The translations under genes were made by a program, and so were the position numbers. This document shows, one piece after another, positions 1-6,490 of a DNA stretch of 8,834 nt. Each line of letters starts with the position of its first letter. Position 1 is the stretch's first letter. The notes beneath the pieces were generated by a model. It worked only from the letters and a program-made list of their open reading frames with translations. It ran no database searches and had not been told where the DNA came from. Source of the stretch: Bacilli bacterium (GTDB taxonomy: Bacteria > Bacillota_I > Bacilli_A > RF39 > UBA660); assembly GCA_900772445.1 (NCBI GenBank), contig CAAHEL010000046.1, forward strand, positions 1 through 8,834, in the 5' to 3' direction.

Positions 1-149
1 CCCAGAAAGATTACCACACGAAAAGGAAATAGCAAAACACCCAGAAAGATTACCACACGAAAAGGAAATAGTAAAACACCCAGAAAGATTACCACACGAA
101 AAAGAAATAGCAAAACACCCAGAAAGATTACCACACGAAAAGGAAATAG
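1..149 (+). repeat. 39-bp tandem repeat array, about 3.8 copies in window
   Basis: Copies begin at 1, 40, 79 and 118 with an exact period of 39 bp. They differ by single bases: C to T in copy 2 (position 72) and G to A in copy 3 (position 103 region). Copy 4 matches until about 149 and then departs into the unique 3' end. The array continues to the left beyond the window, so total copy number is unknown. The period is a multiple of three, so gain or loss of units keeps the frame. Confidence 0.95.
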
Positions 150-190
150 AAAGAAAAAATATTAAAGTTAAAATAAGAAAAATAAGATAA
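2..190 (+). CDS. 3' end of a 13-residue tandem-repeat protein (partial, starts before window)
   Basis: Only the last 62 codons are in the window, running off the left edge. They encode four copies of PERLPHEKEIAKH (copy 2 has V for A; copy 4 diverges after its tenth residue) followed by a basic tail, KNIKVKIRKIR. Two other frames or strands through the repeats are also open, but this one is preferred. It uses the codons typical of the neighbours (GAA, AGA, TTA, CCA) and its TAA ends 13 nt before the next start, whereas the alternative plus frame stops at 165 and needs rarer codons (ACC, CGA). Each repeat carries Pro, charged residues and two His, so it is probably an extended or helical low-complexity surface or scaffold segment. 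I do not recognise the family and no domain is visible. It is likely the upstream member of the operon that continues to 2604. Confidence 0.72.
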   Translation, partial: PERLPHEKEIAKHPERLPHEKEIVKHPERLPHEKEIAKHPERLPHEKEIERKNIKVKIRKIR

Positions 191-196
191 AAGGAG
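191..196 (+). promoter_or_regulatory. Shine-Dalgarno site AAGGAG for the 113-residue gene
   Basis: AAGGAG lies 7 nt before the ATG at 204 and directly follows the TAA (188-190) of the repeat gene. This is the strongest ribosome-binding site in the left operon and fixes the start of the downstream gene. Confidence 0.85.
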
Positions 197-203
197 AAAT
201 AAA

Positions 204-545
204 ATGAGAGAATATTTTGATGAATTAGAAAACGATAAAGAATTAGAAGAATTAATAGAAAGAAAAATCATAAAATATTTAAATAAAAAAGATGAATTAG
301 AAGAACCAAAAAAAGAAAAACCAAAACCACATCACCATATACATCATTTAGAAGAAAAAAATAAAAAAGAATTGAAAGAAATTTTAGATATTAATAGAGA
401 TTTTGATGAATTATTAAATATTTTTGAAGACGAACCAACAGCAGAAGCAATAGTAAAAATAATGAAAGAAAGTCCTACTGAAATACAAGTAGTAGTTAAA
501 TTAATTATAGAATTATCTAGAAAAATAGATATGATTATAAATTAA
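204..545 (+). CDS. Small acidic protein with histidine cluster, unknown function (113 aa)
   Basis: The family is not recognised. No signal peptide or membrane segment is visible, so it is probably cytosolic. Residues 1-36 are strongly acidic and predicted helical (Glu/Asp/Lys rich). Residues 37-48 form a Lys/Pro stretch ending in the cluster PKPHHHIHH (His at 43-45, 47 and 48). Residues 52-76 are a charged helix, and 80-112 form an amphipathic helical module around SPTEIQVVVKLIIELSRKI. That last module recurs in the next gene (31-57 there), suggesting the two derive from a common ancestor or bind a common partner. The His cluster could bind a metal ion, which is only an inference. The start is supported by AAGGAG at 191-196; the gene lies 13 nt after the repeat gene and 17 nt before the next. 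Confidence 0.85.
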   Translation: MREYFDELENDKELEELIERKIIKYLNKKDELEEPKKEKPKPHHHIHHLEEKNKKELKEILDINRDFDELLNIFEDEPTAEAIVKIMKESPTEIQVVVKLIIELSRKIDMIIN

Positions 546-562
546 TTTTTAATGGTATTTAT

Positions 563-745
563 ATGAATTTAGGAATAAGATTTTCTTCACCAGTATTTGA
601 TGAAATCGAAGGCAAAAGCATAAAAAAAATATTTGGAGAAGAATGTTCTAAAATATTCGAAACTATTGATAGTGCCCCATATGAAATATCTATAATTGTG
701 TCATTGATTAATAAATTAGAAAAGAAAATAGAAAATTCTAAATAG
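563..745 (+). CDS. Small protein sharing a C-terminal module with its upstream neighbour (60 aa)
   Basis: Unknown family. Residues 31-57 align without gaps to residues 83-109 of the preceding protein, with 10 of 27 identical (shared P, EI, V, LI, L, KI pattern) and most other positions conservative. The N-terminal half (MNLGIRFSSPVFDEIEG) is different, and the His cluster and acidic N-terminus of the neighbour are absent. There is one Cys, at 28. No membrane segment is seen. The ribosome-binding site is weak (a GGT about 7 nt upstream), so translation probably depends on coupling with the gene 17 nt upstream. The stop TAG is separated by a single T from the next ATG. It is a real gene by position, typical codon use and homology to the neighbour, but its small size leaves some doubt. 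Confidence 0.72.
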   Translation: MNLGIRFSSPVFDEIEGKSIKKIFGEECSKIFETIDSAPYEISIIVSLINKLEKKIENSK

Positions 746-746
746 T

Positions 747-1355
747 ATGGATTTGAATACAACAATAGATGAAATAGGAATTCTAGAAACGAATAGTTTA
801 ATTGAAAAATATTTATCAAATGATAAAATGATAAAAAATCTATCTGTTCACATTCCAATATCTAATAGTATAGTAAGTGAAAAAATAGTAGATAAAGTTG
901 TAAGTATATTACTTAATTCAGGAAAACGCAAGTTATTATTGTTATCAAATGAAGTAGCACTTTTTGAAAAATTAAGATTATATTCTGAATATTTTGATGA
1001 TATATATGTTATTTTATCAAGAAATCTTGTTAGCGAACAAATCAATAACATTAAAAGAAATGTTCCAAATGGAATAGAAATAAAATATATTAATGAATTG
1101 GATTTTCCTAAAAATTTTAGACCAAGAGATTCAATTGTTATCGCTTTTGGTTATAAGAGTAATGATAAATGCTTAATACCTAAAAATACATATAGAATAC
1201 TTGAAATATACAATGACTTTTTAGGTGAAAAATTATTTGTTTCTTGTTCTTTAAATGATATAAATTATAGATTAAAAAATTGGATTTCAGTAAATAGCAA
1301 AAAATATTTTACATCAATATTAATAGAAAGTAATAAATATGAAAAGATTAAATAA
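747..1355 (+). CDS. Unknown protein, possibly Rossmann-like alpha/beta fold (202 aa)
   Basis: I do not recognise this family. It is soluble-looking, with no signal peptide or membrane helix. The pattern KRKLLLLS (about 61-68), DDIYVILS (about 84-91), IEIKYIN (about 110-116) and SIVIAFGY (about 129-136), each followed by a helical stretch, resembles alternating beta strands and helices of a Rossmann-like core. That is a guess from residue patterns and no nucleotide-binding glycine motif is visible. The start ATG sits one base after the TAG of the 60-residue gene and has no Shine-Dalgarno site, which points to reinitiation coupling. Its 3' end overlaps the permease start by 17 nt in another frame. 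Such coupling on both sides suggests it works with the permease and the small proteins, perhaps as a regulatory or partner subunit. Confidence 0.82.
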   Translation: MDLNTTIDEIGILETNSLIEKYLSNDKMIKNLSVHIPISNSIVSEKIVDKVVSILLNSGKRKLLLLSNEVALFEKLRLYSEYFDDIYVILSRNLVSEQINNIKRNVPNGIEIKYINELDFPKNFRPRDSIVIAFGYKSNDKCLIPKNTYRILEIYNDFLGEKLFVSCSLNDINYRLKNWISVNSKKYFTSILIESNKYEKIK

Positions 1356-2604
1356 TATTAGTGGTTACATTTTGGTAGCATTTATATATTCTATTAGTAT
1401 AATAATTAGTTTAGTTACAAATGTTTCAATTGAAGTTGTAATGAAGAATTATCAATTTGATGTATTAATTATATTAATATTTATGGAATTTTTTACTAAC
1501 CTTATATCCAGCACTGGAATAATGGAATTCTTGTCTTTGAAAATAGCAAAAAAATCTTTAGGAAACAAAAAAAGAATAATTGTACTTTTCGGATTGTTAA
1601 TGTTTTTTATATCAGCATTTTTAAATAATATAACTGCTGTACTTATGATATTACCAATAGTATTTGTTATGTTAAAAACTATAGGAATTAATCAAAAATA
1701 TTTAAATATATTTTTTGCTAGTTTGTTAGCATTATCAAATACAGGTGGTGCTGCTTCTCCAATCGGAGACTTTCCTGCAATAGTTATAATGAGTAGTGGA
1801 ATAACAACTTTTCTTAATTATTTATTAAGAGCATTTCCTTTCTTTTTTATAACATCGTTGCTAATATTAATAAGGTGGAAAATAGTAGTTGAAAGCAATG
1901 ATAAAACTATAGAACAAAATAAATTATCTTTAGATATTTTAACAAGTAAGTATAAAAACTTAGTAGTAAAAAAAGATGTTTTAATTTATTTAATAATAAT
2001 TTTTATATTTATGTTTATAGGTTGGAGTTTCGTTCCAAGAAGAATCATTCCACCAGAAATAATTGCAGTTATTGGATATGTCCTAGCAAGTGTAGTATGT
2101 GCTTTTAAAAAAGTAAAAATAGTTCAAACAATTGACTTTAAACCAATTCTATTGATAAGTGGTTTCTTGTTCTTAGCGGGAATTATTTCTGAAACTGGAT
2201 TTTTAACTGATGTAGCAACTATTTTACAAAATAATATTATTAATCCTAAAATATTATTAATTGTTATTATGTTTATTACCTCAATAATGTCAGGATTGTT
2301 TGGCGCAGGACCAGCCACTAGTGCTATGATGCCGGTAGTTGTTAATTTATGTAATACAATTTTTATTAATCAATCAAGTTGGGTTGCAGTTGCTTATGCC
2401 GCATCGATTTGTGCTGGTAGTTCATTATTTATGTGGTCTGCTACTGCTGGTTTTGTATTATCTAAGAAAATTAATGATGAAAACTTATTTGATGAAAATA
2501 AAAATATACTAAAATGGAATATTTCTAATTATTTGAAATATGGAATTCAAAATTATATAATTCAAATAATTTTTGCAATAATAGTTATGTATTTTATAAT
2601 ATAA
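1339..2604 (+). CDS. ArsB/NhaD-type (ion transporter superfamily) permease
   Basis: An integral membrane transporter of 421 residues, the usual size for this superfamily, with about 11-12 hydrophobic segments (roughly 8-28, 40-60, 79-95, 98-116, 122-140, 146-178, 214-232, 238-255, 268-286, 303-322, 328-345, 350-375 and 402-421, some probably re-entrant). Family marks are SAFLNNITAVLMILPI (92-107), NTGGAASPIGD (134-144) and SGLFGAGPATSAMMPVV (318-334). The first and third have matching spacing, as expected for the two inverted halves of this fold. GGAASPIGD is closer to NhaD sodium/proton antiporters than to the ArsB form, but the substrate cannot be decided: Na+, arsenite, dicarboxylate and others are all open. 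It starts 17 nt inside the preceding gene with only a weak AGAAAG site. It is the last gene of the operon, and no strong terminator hairpin follows, only T-rich runs. Confidence 0.85.
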   Translation: MKRLNNISGYILVAFIYSISIIISLVTNVSIEVVMKNYQFDVLIILIFMEFFTNLISSTGIMEFLSLKIAKKSLGNKKRIIVLFGLLMFFISAFLNNITAVLMILPIVFVMLKTIGINQKYLNIFFASLLALSNTGGAASPIGDFPAIVIMSSGITTFLNYLLRAFPFFFITSLLILIRWKIVVESNDKTIEQNKLSLDILTSKYKNLVVKKDVLIYLIIIFIFMFIGWSFVPRRIIPPEIIAVIGYVLASVVCAFKKVKIVQTIDFKPILLISGFLFLAGIISETGFLTDVATILQNNIINPKILLIVIMFITSIMSGLFGAGPATSAMMPVVVNLCNTIFINQSSWVAVAYAASICAGSSLFMWSATAGFVLSKKINDENLFDENKNILKWNISNYLKYGIQNYIIQIIFAIIVMYFII

Positions 2605-2709
2605 TGTCTAAGATTAACTCTAATAAGTTTTTCTTTTTTATGTTTTCTTTGTTATAAAATGATTAATATTATTTTTGTACTAAAATAATTACATTTAGGA
2701 AATTAACTA

Positions 2710-2738
2710 GTTTAATTTCTTTTTTTATATGTTATAAT
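2710..2738 (+). promoter_or_regulatory. Promoter of the addB-murD unit (extended -10)
   Basis: A perfect TATAAT at 2733-2738 is preceded by TG at 2730-2731 with the one-base spacing of an extended -10 element. The -35 region (around 2710-2716, GTTTAAT) is poor, as is common with an extended -10. The expected transcription start is near 2745, giving a leader of only about 15 nt before the ATG at 2760. The rest of the 2605-2759 gap is AT-rich, with T-runs at 2629-2639 that might serve the permease gene as a weak terminator; no convincing stem precedes them. Confidence 0.65.
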
Positions 2739-2759
2739 TAATTAAAGTGAAGTGATAAA

Positions 2760-5099
2760 ATGTTTAAAGATAATAGCGTATTAATTATTCCTAATAACAT
2801 TAAAAATGATGTTATAGAAAATATTAGAAAAGATAATAATTTACTTAACATTAGTTTTATTACCAGGGAAGATTTTATTAAAAAAGTTACCTTTGACTAT
2901 ACTAACGAAGCAATATATTATTTAATTAATAAATATAATATTAAATATGAAGTTGCCCTTGTTTATTTAAATAATATCTATTATGTCGAAGATAAAAAAT
3001 ATAATTCCACTAAATTAAATAAACTAGTTAGTATAAAAAAAGATTTAATAGAAAATAATCTATTAATATATGATAAAGTTTATGTTAATTATTTACAAAA
3101 TAAAAATATATATGTATATGGATTTGATTATGTTGATAAATATTTCCTTAACATAATAAATAACTTTTCCAATGTTTCAGTGATAAAAAAAGAATATAAA
3201 AAATATAATATAGAAAAGATATATTCCTTTAGTGATAAAGAACAAGAAATAGAGTATGTTGCCAATAATATATGTAATTTAATAAATAATAACATTAATA
3301 TTAACGATATTAAGTTAGTATTAGATAATTCCTATTATAATGATGTTGACAGAATATTTAAATTATATAATATTCCTATTAATTTATATAAAACTAGTAT
3401 TTATAATACATATCTAGGTAATTATTTCATTAATAATTTAGATAGTAATATTAATGACTTATTACTAAAAATAAAAGAAGTTAATGTTGATATTCATAAT
3501 ATTATTGTTAATATCCTAAACAAATATACTTGGTGTGATAATTATAATAGCATTTTAGAAATGTTAATATACGACTTTAAAAATACTTTCATTAATAATA
3601 ATCTGGTTAATAGTATTGATGTCATTAATCTAAAAAATAATATAATCAAAGATAATGAATACATATTTGTATTAGGTTTTAACCAAGGAATTATGCCAAA
3701 TATTTATAAAGATGAAGACTATATTACTGATAATATTAAGAATGAAGTTTTGATTGAAACCACTAAAGATAAAAATATTATTTTAAGAGAAAATACCCTT
3801 AATAATTTATTTAATATTAAAAATCTTCTTATTAGTTATGTTGATGATGAAAGTAATAATTTATATATATCTAATTTATATGATTATCTTAATTGCTTAA
3901 TAGAAAAAGAAAGTATTAGTAATTATAACTATTCAAATAAAAACAATAAAATTAAATTAACTAGTATGTTAGATGATTTAAATAAATATGGTATCATTAA
4001 TGAAGACCTAGGACTTTTATATAATAATTATGATGTTAACTATAAAAGTTTTGATAATAGATATACTAAAATTAATAAAGATAACTTATATCAATTTATA
4101 AATAATAAACTACTCCTTTCTTATAGTAGTCTAGATAATTATAATAAATGTTCTTTTAGATATTACTTATCTAACATCTTAAATATAAGTTTATACGAAG
4201 ATGAATTTATGGCAAATATTGGTAGTATATTTCATGATGTTTTATCTCATATTTCAGATGATGACTTTGATATAGATATTTGTTATAACCAAAGTATCCA
4301 AAAAATAGGTAGAGAATTTAATAATAAAGAAAAGTTTTTCTTGGATAAACTAAAAAATGAACTAGTATTTATTATTAAAACCATAAAAAAACAACTTAGT
4401 TATAGTAACCTAGATAAACACTTATACGAAGAAAAAATATATACTAATATCTCTGGTAATATAACAGTTAATTTTATGGGAATAGTTGATAAAATCTTAT
4501 ATAAAGAATATCCTGATAAAGTAATCGTAGCAATAATAGATTATAAAACAGGGAACCCTAATATTAATTTAAATAATATAGTATATGGACTTGATATGCA
4601 ATTACCAATATATCTATATTTAGTTAAGAATAGCAATAAATTAAAAAATGTTAAAATTGCAGGATTTTATCTCCAAAAAATACTTAATAACGAAATTAAC
4701 AAAGATAATAAACATAGTTACTTAAAACTAAAAGAAGATAATCTAAAATTAGCAGGTTACTCAAATAGTGATACTAATATCTTAAGAGAATTTGATGATA
4801 GTTATGAAGACAGTCAAGTTGTTAAATCTTTAAAAGTTACTAGTAAAGGATTTGCTAATTATTCAAAAGTTCTTGATGACGATAAAATCGAAGAAATTAA
4901 TAAAATTATTGATAACAAAATAAAAGAAAATGCTAATGATATATTAGAATGTAAGTTTGATATTAATCCCAAAAGACAAAAAAATGAACTTATTGGTTGC
5001 AAATATTGCAAGTTTATGGATATATGTTTTAGAAAAGAAGAGGATATTATAGATATTCCTGTTGTAAATATAGAAGACAAAGGTGATAAAGATGAATAA
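2760..5099 (+). CDS. addB: Shortened AddB-like PD-(D/E)XK nuclease with Fe-S cluster
   Basis: Predicted subunit of an AddAB-type helicase-nuclease that resects DNA double-strand ends for recombination. The C-terminal nuclease has H492 (GSIFH), D577 (GIVD), D594 and K596 (DYKTG) and Q614/Y618 (QLPIY), the RecB-family active-site set. Four Cys match the AddB iron-sulfur pattern: C464 before the nuclease (NKCSFRYYL) and C747, C750 and C756 (C-x2-C-x5-C) at the end. A helicase-like remnant motif, IFVLGFNQGIMP, is at about 302-313. At 779 residues it is far shorter than a typical AddB (about 1,150). No Walker A P-loop is visible near the N-terminus, where AddB normally has one, so this subunit may not bind ATP. 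The protein is extremely Asn/Ile/Lys rich. The start has only a weak AAGTGAAGTGAT leader. No addA is in the window; murD follows with an 8-nt overlap. Confidence 0.82.
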   Translation: MFKDNSVLIIPNNIKNDVIENIRKDNNLLNISFITREDFIKKVTFDYTNEAIYYLINKYNIKYEVALVYLNNIYYVEDKKYNSTKLNKLVSIKKDLIENNLLIYDKVYVNYLQNKNIYVYGFDYVDKYFLNIINNFSNVSVIKKEYKKYNIEKIYSFSDKEQEIEYVANNICNLINNNININDIKLVLDNSYYNDVDRIFKLYNIPINLYKTSIYNTYLGNYFINNLDSNINDLLLKIKEVNVDIHNIIVNILNKYTWCDNYNSILEMLIYDFKNTFINNNLVNSIDVINLKNNIIKDNEYIFVLGFNQGIMPNIYKDEDYITDNIKNEVLIETTKDKNIILRENTLNNLFNIKNLLISYVDDESNNLYISNLYDYLNCLIEKESISNYNYSNKNNKIKLTSMLDDLNKYGIINEDLGLLYNNYDVNYKSFDNRYTKINKDNLYQFINNKLLLSYSSLDNYNKCSFRYYLSNILNISLYEDEFMANIGSIFHDVLSHISDDDFDIDICYNQSIQKIGREFNNKEKFFLDKLKNELVFIIKTIKKQLSYSNLDKHLYEEKIYTNISGNITVNFMGIVDKILYKEYPDKVIVAIIDYKTGNPNINLNNIVYGLDMQLPIYLYLVKNSNKLKNVKIAGFYLQKILNNEINKDNKHSYLKLKEDNLKLAGYSNSDTNILREFDDSYEDSQVVKSLKVTSKGFANYSKVLDDDKIEEINKIIDNKIKENANDILECKFDINPKRQKNELIGCKYCKFMDICFRKEEDIIDIPVVNIEDKGDKDE
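5081..5087 (+). promoter_or_regulatory. Ribosome-binding site AGGTGAT that sets the murD start
   Basis: AGGTGAT lies inside the last codons of addB and 4 nt before ATG 5092. The GTG at 5083 in the same frame is part of this site, so it is unlikely to be the real start. A similar GTGATAAA leader precedes the addB ATG. Confidence 0.7.
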
Positions 5100-6450
5100 A
5101 ATAGAATTATATAATGATAAATTAAAAAATAGTCGTATTGCTATTATTGGTATGGGAGTTAGTAATATTCCTTTAGTAGATTATTTATATGATTTATCTT
5201 GTGATGTTACTATTTTTAATAATAAAGAATTAGATAGTAATATTAAAAAGAAATTAGATAATTATAAATTTAAATATTTTACTGGTGAATCTTATTTAGA
5301 TAATTTAGTAGGATTTGATATTATTTTCAGAAGTCCTTCTTGTTTACCTACCAAAAGTGAATTAGTAAAAGCAAAAGAAAATGGTAGTATAATTACTTCA
5401 GAAGTTATGGAAGTTTTAAAATTAACTCCAAGTTTAACAATAGGTATTACTGGTAGTGATGGAAAAACAACAACTACAACCTTAATTAATGAAATATTGA
5501 AATCTAATGGATATAATACCTTTCTTGGTGGTAATATAGGCACACCTTTATTTACCAAAATTAAAGATATGAAGAAAGAAGATATCGTTATTCTAGAATT
5601 ATCTAGTTTTCAACTTATGGATATGAATGTTAGTCCTAATATTGCAGTTGTTACTAATATTGCTGAAAATCATTTAGACATTCATAAAGACTTTAACGAG
5701 TATATAGATGCTAAAAAAAATATCTTTAAATATCAAGATAATAATTCTATATTAGTTGTTAATGCAGATAATGACATTGTTAATAAATTTGTTTCAAAAG
5801 GAGAAACTAGATATTTTTCAAGAAGTAAAAAAACAAATTATTTTTACACAGATGGAGTAGATATATTCTATAAAGATAAAAAAATATTAAATAAATATGA
5901 TATAAAATTAAGAGGAATTCATAATTTAGAAAATATCTGTAGTGCATTAACTGCAATAATAGATTTAATTGATTTAGATAAAAGCATCTCTGCAATAAAA
6001 GAATTTAATGGAGTAGAGCATAGACTAGAATTTGTTAGAGAAATAGATGGAGTTAAATGGTATAACGATTCAGTTAGTAGTTCACCAACTCGTACAATTG
6101 CTGGACTTAATTCATATGATGAAGATATCGTTTTAATAGCAGGAGGTTATGACAAACATCTAGATTACACACCACTTGCTAAACCTATTTTAGATAAAGT
6201 TAGTAAATTAATATTACTTGGAGACACTAAAGAAAAAATATATAATGCAGTTACTAATCTAAATAAAGAAATAGGTAAAGATATAGAAATATATAAGTGT
6301 GATAGTTTAGAAGAAGTTGTTAATACCGCTAAAAAAGTCTCTAAAAGTGGGGAAGTAGTTTTATTTAGTCCCGCTTCAGCAAGTTTCGATATGTTTAAGA
6401 ATTTTGCTGATAGAGGTATTAAATTTAAAGATTTAGTTATGAAGTTATAA
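5092..6450 (+). CDS. murD: UDP-N-acetylmuramoyl-L-alanine--D-glutamate ligase MurD
   Basis: A cytosolic Mur ligase that adds D-glutamate to UDP-MurNAc-L-Ala with ATP hydrolysis, the second amino-acid step of peptidoglycan stem-peptide synthesis. With the ATG at 5092 it has 452 residues, a normal length. An N-terminal Rossmann domain with IAIIGMGVSN (17-25) binds the UDP part. The central ATPase domain has GITGSDGKTTT (118-128), ELSSFQL (169-175), NHLD (193-196) and the likely carbamylated Lys 208 in DAKKNIF. The C-terminal domain has HRLE (310-313), NDSVSSSPTRT (325-335) and the MurD signature FSPASASFDMFKNFADRG (425-442). The NDSxxSSPTRT form replaces the NDSKATN of proteobacterial MurD. It overlaps the addB stop by 8 nt, so it is translationally coupled, and it lies outside any visible division/cell-wall cluster. 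A GTG start at 5083 would add three residues, but it falls within the ribosome-binding site. Confidence 0.96.
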   Translation: MNKIELYNDKLKNSRIAIIGMGVSNIPLVDYLYDLSCDVTIFNNKELDSNIKKKLDNYKFKYFTGESYLDNLVGFDIIFRSPSCLPTKSELVKAKENGSIITSEVMEVLKLTPSLTIGITGSDGKTTTTTLINEILKSNGYNTFLGGNIGTPLFTKIKDMKKEDIVILELSSFQLMDMNVSPNIAVVTNIAENHLDIHKDFNEYIDAKKNIFKYQDNNSILVVNADNDIVNKFVSKGETRYFSRSKKTNYFYTDGVDIFYKDKKILNKYDIKLRGIHNLENICSALTAIIDLIDLDKSISAIKEFNGVEHRLEFVREIDGVKWYNDSVSSSPTRTIAGLNSYDEDIVLIAGGYDKHLDYTPLAKPILDKVSKLILLGDTKEKIYNAVTNLNKEIGKDIEIYKCDSLEEVVNTAKKVSKSGEVVLFSPASASFDMFKNFADRGIKFKDLVMKL

Positions 6451-6452
6451 GA

Positions 6453-6490
6453 AAAGAGTCACCAAAAAAGTAACTCTTTATTTTTTATTT
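6453..6490. terminator. Bidirectional intrinsic terminator between convergent murD and clpB
   Basis: AAAGAGT (6453-6459) pairs with ACTCTTT (6473-6479). After one C-A mismatch, two more pairs (A6461-T6471, C6462-G6470) close a 7-nt loop, CAAAAAA. On the plus strand the stem is followed by T-rich sequence (6481-6494). On the minus strand the A-rich bases at 6448-6455 give a U-tract, so it can end both transcripts. Its right side overlaps the clpB stop codon (6485-6487). Confidence 0.8.

Noticed and set aside
1..149. CRISPR array
   Set aside because: The repeats are directly abutting 39-bp units without variable spacers, and they sit in an open reading frame.
1..165. Alternative plus-strand frame through the repeats (PRKITTRKGNSKT units)
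   Set aside because: It is open only because the repeat lacks stops in that frame. It uses codons rare in the neighbours and ends earlier, away from the next gene, whereas the other frame stops 13 nt before it.
559..858. Minus-strand 99-residue ORF
   Set aside because: It lies antisense to two well-placed plus-strand genes and has no ribosome-binding site; its hydrophobic composition is the usual mirror of Lys/Glu/Asn-rich AT-rich coding DNA.
2124..2318. Minus-strand 64-residue ORF within the permease gene
   Set aside because: A shadow of the permease coding sequence, which carries clear family motifs on the plus strand.
2605..2645. Intrinsic terminator after the permease gene
   Set aside because: T-rich runs are present, but the only stem before them is about four pairs (ATTA/TAAT), too weak to call.
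5083..5091. GTG start of murD at 5083
   Set aside because: The GTG is part of the AGGTGAT ribosome-binding site for ATG 5092 and has no site of its own.
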